Shown piece by piece: positions 35,560-43,633 of a stretch of 64,000 bases of DNA. Made by a program: the position numbers and the translations under genes. Source of the DNA: Bacteroidota bacterium (lineage in GTDB: Bacteria; Bacteroidota; Bacteroidia; Bacteroidales; CAIXZF01). The notes below the pieces were generated by a model. That model was not told the origin of the DNA, made no database searches, and saw nothing but the letters and a program-made list of their open reading frames with translations. The stretch is taken from NCBI GenBank assembly GCA_022709385.1, contig JAKLIX010000011.1:94680-158679 (forward strand), given 5' to 3'. Numbering within the stretch: the stretch's first letter is position 1; every line of letters begins with the position of its first letter.

Positions 35560-36942
35560 TTACGGAATCAATATGACTTTTCTGCTGCAGGTATAGCTTA
35601 TCCGCTGCATAGTTATTTCAAACCTGGCAAGGTAAATACCAGGTATACAATCATTTAAATCTAAAGTACATTCATTGGCCCCTGCAGGAAAATCATGGGT
35701 GTATTCCCGTACACAGGCTCCTGCTGCCGTTTTCAGGCTGACCCGGATAAGCGCCGGTTCAGTCAGAAATACGGGAAAGGAGCAACTCAGCTTAGCGGGA
35801 TTGGGAATACCCTTGCCAATTTGAAGGCTTTCATTTTTACCAAGGAATTGAATTCCGGGTTGGCAGAGCAAAATAGATTGCAGTGAATTTCCATCAGGAT
35901 CAGCTAATTCTGACTCCTCCTCAGGCCGGAGACACCATTCATCGGGAAGACAGACACCGGTTTTCATGCGGAGCAGGATAAACATCAAAGGACTTTCCTG
36001 CGCAAGACTGAATTCCCTGTCCGACCACCACGCGATCCTCAGCTGGTCGCTGAAGGCTTTCCAGCAAAGCGATCCATGATTGCAGTTCATGCTGACCTCT
36101 TCAATGTGAAAATATTTCTGGAAATTCCCGAGAACAAGAGACACTGCTCCGAGCTTGATTTTTTCCGTCACATGCAGCGGAATGCTGATGAGTCCTGATT
36201 CAGGCACAAACAGGGTGCCCCGCGAAATAATATCAGGGGCTGATGCCGTTTTTAGCCCTGGCTGAAAAGAGCCGTTCACGTCTCCGGTGCACAATGCTTC
36301 TGATTCAAAATACAGCGGTAAAACGCCTGTTGTCATTGTATCTCTTGTGATTGACCAGTCTCCTGCCGGGAAAGCGGTAATCAAACCGGCATATCTTCTG
36401 GCGATCATGAGTGCATCAATGCTGTTGACATTTTCCGAACCGTCAACATCGGCAGCACGGTAATACAGATCCTGTAACTGGATAAAACCTGTAAAATGCT
36501 TCAGCACCAGGAGTGCATCCGTCGCGTTGACTCCTCCCCAGGCCTGTGCAATCATTGCATCAAAGATGACGGTATCATCCACCGGTCTGAAGAAATAAAA
36601 GCTGCCATCCGGTCTTGTCAGGGTGCTGTCGGCTGGCATCCCGTTCATATTGAACAGATAGACCATGGAATTCCCCAGAGGGGTATTCAGCATATTCAGG
36701 TAGGAAAGCTTCCCCCATGCATGATAAGAACGCCAGGCTTGCTGAAAACCCTGGGTAAGCTGATACGCTGAAGAGGGGAGCCTGGTGACGGCAAGCTCGC
36801 CAAGTGTGGCACTCAGCTGCAATCCCCCACTCTTTTCAACAGAGCCGGCCGTCGCTGTAACCTGTTGCAAAATAAACTGAGCACTGCCTGTCAGACCTGA
36901 TAAACAGAGCAGGATGCCAATGAGAAAAGACCGCATTGCCAT
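35560..36942 (-). CDS. T9SS surface protein with dockerin-like cassette and cohesin-like segment
   Basis: 460 residues. A signal peptide (about 1-21) is followed by a short conserved leader (I-L-Q-Q...L-T-Q-G-F-Q-Q) common in Bacteroidota sorting-domain proteins, and a small beta-sandwich (about 75-130). The dockerin-like cassette (about 134-230) has A-W-G-G-V-N-A-T-D-A-L, A-A-D-V-D-G-S-E, I-D-A-L-M-I-A-R-R-Y, F-P-A-G-D-W and G-D-V-N-G-S-F-Q-P-G. A cohesin-like segment (about 240-345) has G-A-V-S-L-V-L and L-R-I-A-W-W. A T9SS type A sorting domain ends the protein (about 375-460). First gene of a likely operon with the S74 fibre and the methyltransferase. Divergent from an HTH regulator, with overlapping control regions. 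Confidence 0.82.
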   Translation of the reverse strand: MAMRSFLIGILLCLSGLTGSAQFILQQVTATAGSVEKSGGLQLSATLGELAVTRLPSSAYQLTQGFQQAWRSYHAWGKLSYLNMLNTPLGNSMVYLFNMNGMPADSTLTRPDGSFYFFRPVDDTVIFDAMIAQAWGGVNATDALLVLKHFTGFIQLQDLYYRAADVDGSENVNSIDALMIARRYAGLITAFPAGDWSITRDTMTTGVLPLYFESEALCTGDVNGSFQPGLKTASAPDIISRGTLFVPESGLISIPLHVTEKIKLGAVSLVLGNFQKYFHIEEVSMNCNHGSLCWKAFSDQLRIAWWSDREFSLAQESPLMFILLRMKTGVCLPDEWCLRPEEESELADPDGNSLQSILLCQPGIQFLGKNESLQIGKGIPNPAKLSCSFPVFLTEPALIRVSLKTAAGACVREYTHDFPAGANECTLDLNDCIPGIYLARFEITMQRISYTCSRKVILIP

Positions 36943-36959
36943 AATCGTTTGAATTTGAT

Positions 36960-36991
36960 TGCAATATACAGAATTTCAATCAATATGTCAA
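36960..36991 (-). promoter_or_regulatory. Promoter TTGAC-type box, N20, TATATTGCA (minus strand)
   Basis: On the minus strand TTG (36991-36989) is followed by AC and, after 20 bp in all, TATATTGCA (36968-36960). Box sequence and spacing are identical to those in front of the two giant genes at 44891 and 53396. It lies 18 bp before the dockerin-like gene start. Confidence 0.6.
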
Positions 36992-37025
36992 TACCCGGGC
37001 TTAAAAATCATGCGCCTGATTTTAA

Positions 37026-37057
37026 TTTGACATATGGTATATTGTATCGTACATTTG
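37026..37057 (+). promoter_or_regulatory. Promoter TTTG-N20-TACATTTG for the HTH regulator
   Basis: TTTG at 37026-37029, a 20-bp spacer and TACATTTG at 37050-37057, 25 bp before the ATG at 37082. Both boxes match the phylum consensus. It diverges from the dockerin-like gene promoter only ~35 bp away. Confidence 0.68.
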
Positions 37058-37081
37058 TTTATCCATCATTTTCATCGCAAC

Positions 37082-38095
37082 ATGAACCAAGCCCCGGGAA
37101 TGCAACAGAATCTGTTCAGGGAAATCCAGCGCCATATCGGGCCTGAACACCAGTGTGTACATGAAATTTCAGAACTGCTGGGAATCGGGACCGACAGCGC
37201 TTACCGACGGATCAGGGGCGAAACTCCGGTCAGCCTGGAAGAATTGTACCTGCTGTCAAGACATTTTGGTATCTCGGTCGACTCGCTTTTCGAAGTCAGG
37301 TCCGGGAAAGTGGCCTTTGATGAACTGGCCGTTGAGCCGGGTTCGACGAATCTGCCGGACTGGCTCAAAAAGATACACCAGGATCTTCAGCAGCTCTCAT
37401 CTTTGAAAAATCCGTCCATTATATACGCAGCCAAAGACATCCCATTCTTCCATTTTTTCCAGGTTCCGGAAATAGCGGCATTTAAAGTGTTTTTCTGGCA
37501 GAAGACCCTCTTCAATTTCCGGGAATACCGGGATAAGAAATTCAGTTTCGATGAGTACGATGAAACGATACAGGAAATCGGCGAAAAGTTGTTGCTAAGC
37601 TTTATCAAAACTCCGGCCATTGAAATCTGGAATGAAGACACCTTTTCCATCTTTCTGAGGCAGATTGAACACTACTGGATATCAGGAGTATTCAGGGAAA
37701 GGGATGACATTGAGCTTTTATGCGACAAACTGGAACTCTGGATCAGGCATATGGAATCCCAGGCAGAGCATGGCTATAAGTATCATTTTCTGCAGAGTCC
37801 GCATGGGGTCGAACATTCGTTTCAGCTGTATGAGAATGAAGTGGTACTCAACGATAATTCTGTGCTGATTGAAACGGGTGAGCGTAAGATCGCCTATCTC
37901 ACCTATAATGTGATCTCCCTGCTTGTGACCGAAGATCCGGCTTTTTGCGGAAGGCTGTCCGTATTTATCAAAGGTCTGATTAAAAATTCCATCCTGATCA
38001 GCACATCCGCATCCAAGGAACGAAGCCGCTTTTTCAATGCCATGATGGATCACGTGGCCCAGTTCCGGCATCGCATTGCGGCCATGAATGTTTGA
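37082..38095 (+). CDS. XRE-type helix-turn-helix transcriptional regulator with large C-terminal domain
   Basis: About 337 residues from the Met at 37082; an upstream in-frame Met at 37034 lies inside the promoter. The N-terminal ~75 residues hold a Cro/C1-type HTH (E-I-S-E-L-L-G-I-G-T-D-S-A-Y-R-R-I-R-G, then L-Y-L-L-S-R-H-F-G-I-S-V-D-S-L-F). The remaining ~260 residues are largely helical with no recognised sensor domain; several Bacteroidota regulators share this design. It is transcribed away from the dockerin-like operon with promoters 35 bp apart, so regulation of that operon and of itself is plausible. It converges on the outer-membrane-like gene with no gap. Confidence 0.8.
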   Translation: MNQAPGMQQNLFREIQRHIGPEHQCVHEISELLGIGTDSAYRRIRGETPVSLEELYLLSRHFGISVDSLFEVRSGKVAFDELAVEPGSTNLPDWLKKIHQDLQQLSSLKNPSIIYAAKDIPFFHFFQVPEIAAFKVFFWQKTLFNFREYRDKKFSFDEYDETIQEIGEKLLLSFIKTPAIEIWNEDTFSIFLRQIEHYWISGVFRERDDIELLCDKLELWIRHMESQAEHGYKYHFLQSPHGVEHSFQLYENEVVLNDNSVLIETGERKIAYLTYNVISLLVTEDPAFCGRLSVFIKGLIKNSILISTSASKERSRFFNAMMDHVAQFRHRIAAMNV

Positions 38096-38722
38096 TCACC
38101 ACAGGGCAAAATTCAGGCTCGCCGTGTAATACCAGCCCTGCAGCAGGTCGAAATTGGTGACGGGGTATGCATATCCTGCCTGGCTGTGCACCATGATATT
38201 GCGGGTGATATACCAGTGTAGTCCGGCCGTTGGAGTGAAGACTGCCGTAGTTCCCCACTGCTTTTGAGAGGAACCGGCCAGTTCAAGTCCGAAATACGGG
38301 ATCATTGCCCTGCGTTTGGGGTTCTTTTCGAATGAAAAACTCACACCCAACGCATAATAAAACAAATCCGTGATCCCTTCCCTGTCGCTGTTCATGATGT
38401 TGAACTTGGAATACCAGCGTACATGACTGGGTCCGGGTTTGTCGTTCTCACTCACAAAACAGAACAATAAATATTCAACTACAAACCCCTGCATCATTCC
38501 CGTCGAATCATTGCCCTTGGGTGTGTAAACCGAATAACCCAGTCCCGGCATGAAGTTGATCTCGTAATTCCTTGAATCATAGTATTTTTTAGCTGATTCA
38601 TAACCCGGGTCATTTTTTTGGTAGTACCTGCCCTGGTAGTAGATGCTGTCCTTTCTTGTTTCCTGTGCGCCAAGCAGCAGACCTGACAGCAACAGGGCTG
38701 TAAAACAAGCAATTGTCTTCAT
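38096..38722 (-). CDS. Small exported protein, probably outer-membrane beta-barrel
   Basis: About 208 residues from the Met at 38722, which opens a good signal peptide (M-K-T-I-A-C-F-T...L-L-L-G-A-Q). The mature part is rich in alternating hydrophobic and aromatic residues (Y-S-V-Y-T-P; L-F-Y-Y-A-L-G-V-S-F-S-F; W-Y-Y-T-A-S-L-N-F-A-L-W) and ends in Trp, like many beta-barrels whose last strand ends in an aromatic. No family named. It lies 17 bp downstream of the FISUMP gene on the same strand, so likely co-transcribed. Confidence 0.65.
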   Translation of the reverse strand: MKTIACFTALLLSGLLLGAQETRKDSIYYQGRYYQKNDPGYESAKKYYDSRNYEINFMPGLGYSVYTPKGNDSTGMMQGFVVEYLLFCFVSENDKPGPSHVRWYSKFNIMNSDREGITDLFYYALGVSFSFEKNPKRRAMIPYFGLELAGSSQKQWGTTAVFTPTAGLHWYITRNIMVHSQAGYAYPVTNFDLLQGWYYTASLNFALW

Positions 38723-38739
38723 TGGTCTTATTTTAATTG

Positions 38740-40158
38740 TTAAAAATCTCTGATACAACGCACCGGCATGGCATTGGCTTTTTCACGCGGGCCCCTCATG
38801 ACCTCATAGTACACCCATGACAAACCATACGTCATGGCATCCTGGGCGGTCTCCATGTTCGAAGTAAAAAAACCTGTGTACAGACTTCCTCCTGCCCAAT
38901 TCCCGGTGTAATAATAAAACCCGCCGGAAATCGCATTAAAACCGTACATATTAGTGCCGTTGCCATTGCTGTACCATCCCGTGGTCGATTTCAGGTGATA
39001 ACCGCAATCATTTCCGAGATTGCCGGTATAATTCCACAGACTATGTCCTATGGGATAATAGGAATCGGCCGCTCCGGCCAGCACCTGCCAGTCATGGTCG
39101 GTGGGGATATGCCAGCCGGTGGGACAAATCCCCTGTGCCCCGGGTACCGTGGAATACTGCATCATTTCATCCCAAAGGTAAACACCGCCATAAGTCAGGC
39201 AAGAATTGGCATTGTTGCTTAAACAGTATTTCTCGATGATACCGTTGTTGGTTTGTGCCGTGGGGGTGTTAATCTTAACCCCGACGTTGAGGTTCTCGGC
39301 CATCCAGCACTGACTGAAAATCTGCACCGTATGATACCACTGACCCTCATACAGTACCGAATCGGCATCGGGACAGGGAATCCCGGATGCAAACTGAAAA
39401 ACATGCAGGGCAGATACCTGTGGGCTGATATTGAATCCGGATTCAAGGGTCCCGGCGTAGCCGATACAAAGCAATTCATCGCCCGGACAGAACCAAAAGT
39501 CATTTAATATCAAACTGTTCTTTAGATCAGATGAAGCACTGGCTTGTCCTGAAACATAGTTGATCAGGGGAAGATCGCTTCCGCTCTGACATGCAGAGAC
39601 CAGACGCAAACTGCATTTTTCCCTACCTGAAAGCAGCTGCAGGACATACATGCCTGCCACCCCGCCACTGACCTGGAAAGAATGTTCACCTCGTTCAAGA
39701 AAGCCGGTCCAGTGACTCAACCTTTTGCCGGTGATATCCAGGATGTTCAGCGTGGTATTTCCACCGGAAGGCAGGTACAAACCAACAGTCGTATGGTCTG
39801 AGTATGGATTCCCGGCATGCAGGCTTAACCTGGTCTGTTCCGCGACAACATTTCCTCCGCCGCTCAGACCGGTAACATAATATAATATGAGTGTAGTATC
39901 GGGGAAATACAACATGGTGTCACCCGGATGGGTGAGGTTGCAGACCCGGATACTGTCGAGCTGTTCGTAGGCCTGGTTATTCAGGGCAGTGAACTGAAGT
40001 GACAGGGTGGTTTGGGCAAATACGGCAGGAAATGATAAGCAGATAGAAAGGGTGACTGCCAGCATCGCATGCCTTGTGAAGGGCCATGCTGTCAGTGAAA
40101 TGCGGGGCAGGAGCTGATCTATCCTTTCCCGGCAGCTTGCTTTGTAATTTGTTTTCAT
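38740..40158 (-). CDS. Exported FISUMP-domain protein with internal sorting-like segment
   Basis: 472 residues. A long N-terminus precedes the hydrophobic signal (about 28-48, ends V-F-A-Q). Residues about 110-190 look like a T9SS type A sorting domain (N-P-Y-S-D-H-T-T, N-I-L-D-I-T-G-K, G-V-A-G-M-Y-V-L-Q-L) but lie inside the protein. The C-terminal half is a FISUMP domain: W-M-A-E-N-L-N-V-G, C-P-T-G-W-H-I-P-T-D-H-D-W, F-N-A-I-S-G-G-F and a closing M-P-V-R-C-I-R. A Met nearer the signal (about residue 31) could be the true start. The ligand is unknown. Confidence 0.78.
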   Translation of the reverse strand: MKTNYKASCRERIDQLLPRISLTAWPFTRHAMLAVTLSICLSFPAVFAQTTLSLQFTALNNQAYEQLDSIRVCNLTHPGDTMLYFPDTTLILYYVTGLSGGGNVVAEQTRLSLHAGNPYSDHTTVGLYLPSGGNTTLNILDITGKRLSHWTGFLERGEHSFQVSGGVAGMYVLQLLSGREKCSLRLVSACQSGSDLPLINYVSGQASASSDLKNSLILNDFWFCPGDELLCIGYAGTLESGFNISPQVSALHVFQFASGIPCPDADSVLYEGQWYHTVQIFSQCWMAENLNVGVKINTPTAQTNNGIIEKYCLSNNANSCLTYGGVYLWDEMMQYSTVPGAQGICPTGWHIPTDHDWQVLAGAADSYYPIGHSLWNYTGNLGNDCGYHLKSTTGWYSNGNGTNMYGFNAISGGFYYYTGNWAGGSLYTGFFTSNMETAQDAMTYGLSWVYYEVMRGPREKANAMPVRCIRDF

Positions 40159-40300
40159 GGCTGGAGGTTTTAAATGTTATCATAAAATTACCTCCGTCAA
40201 AGGCTGAATGAAAACGGATTTCTGCAATTTGAGCTGCCGTTTTGCAAATATTGCGGGAGGATCAGGAACGGAACAGAAGAATTTCACCCCGGATTACATA

Positions 40301-40369
40301 CGACCCCTTCGGGGTCGTGAACGGATTGCGATGGCATCGTGCTATAAACATGCGACCCCTTCGGGGTCG
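40301..40369. repeat. Pair of identical 17-bp hairpins (CGACCCCTTCGGGGTCG)
   Basis: Two copies, 40301-40317 and 40353-40369, each a 7-bp perfect stem with a TTC loop. They lie between the start of the FISUMP gene and the stop of the kelch gene (both minus strand). No T-run follows on either strand, so they are REP-like hairpins or RNA-processing/attenuation structures rather than classic terminators. Confidence 0.8.
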
Positions 40370-40375
40370 AATGTT

Positions 40376-41539
40376 TTATGGTACCACCAGCTTCACGCTG
40401 ACCACACCCTCATCGCCGCGGACCGACAACAGGTAGATTCCTTTCAGCAAGGAAGGAATGTCAAAACTGTTTCCGGTGCGAAGCAGCAGGGTGTTTTCCC
40501 GCATGATCTCCCTTCCGGCAAGGTCAGACAGGGTGATGACAGCATCTCCCTGCATTCCGGAGTATAAGCGCAACATATTGTCCTGCACCCAGGCTTTCAA
40601 TTCAGGTTTCGGATCAGCTTCATCAGTCAGGGTTGTCAGGTCCAGCATTTCGTTCACATCCAGCGGCACTCTCTGGTCATCAAACCCTCCCATCGCAAAG
40701 ATTTTCCCATTGACCTGGGCGGCGGCCAGGGATTCTCTCGGCACATTCAGTGAAGGCAGGATGGTATATGTGTCGGTTGCAGGGTCATATGCCATCACAT
40801 CCCCGGAAGCCTGGCCTGTGTAGCCGCCAATGATATAGATCTTGTTCTGATACACACATGAGGCAGCCCTGGTGAAAACATATGGAGCGGGGCTTTTAGC
40901 GGTCCAGGTATCCGTTGCCGGATTATATTCCGAACACTCCGCAGTATGGCCTGAAGCCACATCCCCGCCTATGAGGTACACTTTTCCGTTCACCACGCCC
41001 ACGGCACAGTATTTCCGTTCGGAGGCCAGTGGTGTTTTGCTGACCCAGATATTCGTTGACGGGTCGAAACACTCCACGGCCTTGCCGGCATTTGGCGAGC
41101 CCAAGCCCCCGAATATATATATCTTGTTATTGACCACGGCAAGGCAGGCCTCCCTTCTGCCGGTCGGCATGGCCGGCCGGATACCCCAATTGCCTGTGAG
41201 AAAGTTATACGTTTCCACTGCCACAATGCTATTGGGGTCGAATCCGCCACCGATGGCATAGATTTCTCCCCCGTACTCACAGGCCACCAGTTCTTCCCTG
41301 GGCGTAGGCATGGGGTTCATGCTGGTGAAACTGTTGTTGAATGGATAATAGACATCGAGCCAGGGCGTACCCGCACCGCTGGTGTCCGTTCCTCCAAGCA
41401 CAAAGATATTGCTGGCAAAAGCCGTGAGCGCCAACTCAGCCCGTGCTGCAGGGAGAGGCGCTTTGTAAACCCAGCTGCCCTGGCAGAAAACCTGCATGGA
41501 CATAAGGGTCATGACTAAAATGATGTAAGTCTGCTTCAT
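40376..41539 (-). CDS. Secreted kelch-repeat protein with T9SS-like C-terminus
   Basis: 387 residues. Signal peptide (about 1-20, ends F-C-Q-G), then about six kelch repeats of ~47 residues (roughly 25-305), each with a G-G doublet followed ~20 residues later by Y-x-x-x-x-x-x-W (for example N-K-I-Y-I-F-G-G and G-K-V-Y-L-I-G-G). They predict a beta-propeller for ligand or glycan binding. The last ~75 residues resemble a T9SS type A sorting domain (V-I-T-L-S-D-L-A-G-R, L-L-K-G-I-Y-L-L-S-V, then K-L-V-V-P). No catalytic residues are evident. A short inverted repeat (ATACT-AA-AGTAT) lies just upstream. Confidence 0.83.
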   Translation of the reverse strand: MKQTYIILVMTLMSMQVFCQGSWVYKAPLPAARAELALTAFASNIFVLGGTDTSGAGTPWLDVYYPFNNSFTSMNPMPTPREELVACEYGGEIYAIGGGFDPNSIVAVETYNFLTGNWGIRPAMPTGRREACLAVVNNKIYIFGGLGSPNAGKAVECFDPSTNIWVSKTPLASERKYCAVGVVNGKVYLIGGDVASGHTAECSEYNPATDTWTAKSPAPYVFTRAASCVYQNKIYIIGGYTGQASGDVMAYDPATDTYTILPSLNVPRESLAAAQVNGKIFAMGGFDDQRVPLDVNEMLDLTTLTDEADPKPELKAWVQDNMLRLYSGMQGDAVITLSDLAGREIMRENTLLLRTGNSFDIPSLLKGIYLLSVRGDEGVVSVKLVVP

Positions 41540-41605
41540 ACGTTAGATTTTTCATACTAAAGTATAAAAGAATCCGGCAGACCTGGAAACCTAAATAAAA
41601 AAAAA

Positions 41606-43072
41606 TCAGCGCGGGAACGTAACTCCAAGCCCCCCGGCCAGCTGTTTCGCCAGATCCCGATCCACCTTATAAAAATGATCCAGTTGCCTCATAAGGATTT
41701 CATCCTTCTTCGGACCGCCCACTCCTTTAAGGGATGAGAGCAGGTTCATCACCGTATGCTTCCTGTCTTCATCATTCATCACTTTGCGGTAAAGATCGCC
41801 GGGCTGGGAATAGTGATCGTCACCCTCGTTCCGGTCGTAAAAGTCTGCGGGGGCTGCTTCCAGTGGCAGCGCCGGTTCTCTGTATGCCGGATCAGCTTCT
41901 ATCTTGTCGAAGCTGTTTGGGGAATAATTGGGTGCATCTCCCCCATTGCCCATCACGCTCATCATGCCATCGCGCTGGTAATGGGCAGCGGGTTTAAGCG
42001 GCCTGTTCACCGGGATCTGCTCATAATTGGCTCCCAGGCGGTAACGGTGGGCATCGGGATAAGCAAGGATACGGCCCTGAAGCAGTTTGTCAGGGGAAAG
42101 TCCGATCCCGTCAACCACATGGGCAGGCGCAAAGGCCGACTGTTCCACATCCTCGAAATAGTTGGCCGGGATCTCATTGAGTTCCATGATGCCGGCATCG
42201 ATCAGCGGGAAGTCGGCATGTGGCCAGATCTTGGTGATATCAAAAGGATTCCAGGGTAGTTTATGAGCCTGGATTTCTGTCATCACCTGGATCTTCAACG
42301 CCCATTTCGGAAATTCTCCCTTGCCGATGGCTTCCACCAGGTCGCGCTGGGCATAATCCGGATCCGACCCGCGCAATTCCTCAGCCCTGGCTCCCGTCAA
42401 TGTTCTGTTTCCCTGTAATGTCTTGAAATGGAATTTCACCCAGACCCGCTCATTATCCGCATTGATCATGGAAAAGGTATGACTGCCGTATCCGTTCATA
42501 AAACGGTACCCATCCGGGGTTCCCCTGTTGCTGAACAGGATCATGACCTGGTGGAGGCTTTCGGGGTTCAGGCTCCAGTAGTCCCACATCATGGTGGGGC
42601 ACTTGAGGTTGGTCTTCGGATCTCTTTTCTGGGTATGCACAAAATCAGGAAATTTCTTCGGATCCTTGATAAAGAACACGGGGGTGTTGTTTCCGACCAG
42701 ATCCCAGTTACCATCTTCCGTATAGAATTTAACGGCGAAGCCCCGCGGATCACGTTCCGTATCGGCGCTTCCTTTTTCCCCGCCCACAGTGGAGAAACGT
42801 ACAAACACCCGGCAGCTGTTCCCCACCTTGCCAAACAGTTTTGCTTTGGTATAGCGGGTGATGTCTCCTGTAACGCTGAATTTCCCAAAGGCACCGGTTC
42901 CCTTGGCATGTACTACGCGCTCAGGAATGCGTTCCCGGTTGAAATGTGCAAGTTTTTCATGGAGGACATAATCCTGCAACATGATGGGCCCCCTCGGACC
43001 GGCGGTCATACTGTCTTCATTCTCAGTATATGGCCGCCCGGAGGCAGTGGTCAGCTTTTTCTTTTCGTCCAT
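41606..43072 (-). CDS. katA: Catalase (small-subunit, haem-containing, clade 3)
   Basis: 488 residues, typical of small-subunit monofunctional catalases, which disproportionate hydrogen peroxide. The distal His is H55 in R-V-V-H-A-K-G, the catalytic Asn is N128 in V-G-N-N-T-P-V-F-F, and the proximal haem-ligand Tyr lies in R-I-L-A-Y-P-D-A-H-R-Y-R-L-G. The conserved F-S-T-V-G-G-E-K-G-S and R-D-P-R-G-F-A-V-K blocks are intact. It lies 25 bp downstream of the Fur/PerR-family gene and is almost surely co-transcribed with it, so peroxide-inducible expression is expected. No signal peptide, so it is cytoplasmic. Confidence 0.96.
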   Translation of the reverse strand: MDEKKKLTTASGRPYTENEDSMTAGPRGPIMLQDYVLHEKLAHFNRERIPERVVHAKGTGAFGKFSVTGDITRYTKAKLFGKVGNSCRVFVRFSTVGGEKGSADTERDPRGFAVKFYTEDGNWDLVGNNTPVFFIKDPKKFPDFVHTQKRDPKTNLKCPTMMWDYWSLNPESLHQVMILFSNRGTPDGYRFMNGYGSHTFSMINADNERVWVKFHFKTLQGNRTLTGARAEELRGSDPDYAQRDLVEAIGKGEFPKWALKIQVMTEIQAHKLPWNPFDITKIWPHADFPLIDAGIMELNEIPANYFEDVEQSAFAPAHVVDGIGLSPDKLLQGRILAYPDAHRYRLGANYEQIPVNRPLKPAAHYQRDGMMSVMGNGGDAPNYSPNSFDKIEADPAYREPALPLEAAPADFYDRNEGDDHYSQPGDLYRKVMNDEDRKHTVMNLLSSLKGVGGPKKDEILMRQLDHFYKVDRDLAKQLAGGLGVTFPR

Positions 43073-43097
43073 GGCACTGATGGTTAAAAGTTATTGA

Positions 43098-43553
43098 CTA
43101 TTTAGGGAATGTGTCGTTTGTATTTCTTTCATCTTCAATGGATTCTCCTATGATCTGCAGGCGGACTTCCCGGATGCAGAAGCCGGGGATAGCATGCTTC
43201 CGGAAATACTCCTGCAGAAGGATATCCAGTTCCTGATCCTGATAGTCTGTGATCTTGTCCGAGCCCTGGTGATACACATGATGATGGTGATCCATGATCC
43301 CGTCGTAACGGGTGACTTCATGGTCTGTTTTCACTCTGCTGATCAGCTGATGCGCCACCAGGGTATCCAGTACCTTATAAACAGTCCCTGTGGCAATTCC
43401 GGGGTGTCGCTTGTGCAGCTGTTGGAGTAAGTGTTCAACCGTCGGATGGTTTCCCAGCATGTTCACTGCTTCCAGAACGGCCAGGCGCTGCGGGGTGACC
43501 CTCAGTCCTGCATTCCTTATGTTCTCTTTAAGTTTATTTATACTGATTTTCAC
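43098..43553 (-). CDS. perR: Fur-family repressor, probably PerR-type, GTG start
   Basis: 151 residues starting with GTG. Winged-helix Fur fold: L-R-V-T-P-Q-R-L-A-V-L, H-P-T-V-E-H-L and T-G-T-V-Y-K-V-L-D recognition region. The metal site is rich in His (D-H-H-H-H-V-Y-H). The paired Cys-x-x-Cys motifs that hold structural zinc in most Fur and PerR proteins are absent, and the single Cys (in G-F-C-I-R-E) is not in such a motif. First gene of an operon with catalase, which supports a peroxide-sensing role. A near-perfect 21-bp palindrome lies 14 bp upstream. Regulatory metal and specificity are inferred from context. Confidence 0.85.
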   Translation of the reverse strand: MKISINKLKENIRNAGLRVTPQRLAVLEAVNMLGNHPTVEHLLQQLHKRHPGIATGTVYKVLDTLVAHQLISRVKTDHEVTRYDGIMDHHHHVYHQGSDKITDYQDQELDILLQEYFRKHAIPGFCIREVRLQIIGESIEDERNTNDTFPK

Positions 43554-43566
43554 GAGAATAATGTCT

Positions 43567-43587
43567 TTTTAGGAATCATTCTTAAAA
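43567..43587. promoter_or_regulatory. Candidate PerR/Fur operator: 21-bp palindrome with one mismatch
   Basis: Centred on the C at 43577, ten bases on each side are complementary except for one pair; the core is GGAATCATTCTT. This resembles the 7-1-7 Per box plan (TTATAATnATTATAA). It is 14 bp upstream of the perR start and just downstream of a minus-strand TAATTTTG -7-like element (43605-43598), a position that would block transcription when bound. Confidence 0.6.
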
Positions 43588-43633
43588 GAGAAAGGTTCAA
43601 AATTAATAAAAATTATGCAAACTCCGGAAAAAA

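Noticed and set aside
40208..40567. 119-residue plus-strand frame
   Set aside because: Runs through the two hairpins and into the antisense of the kelch gene; no coding signature.
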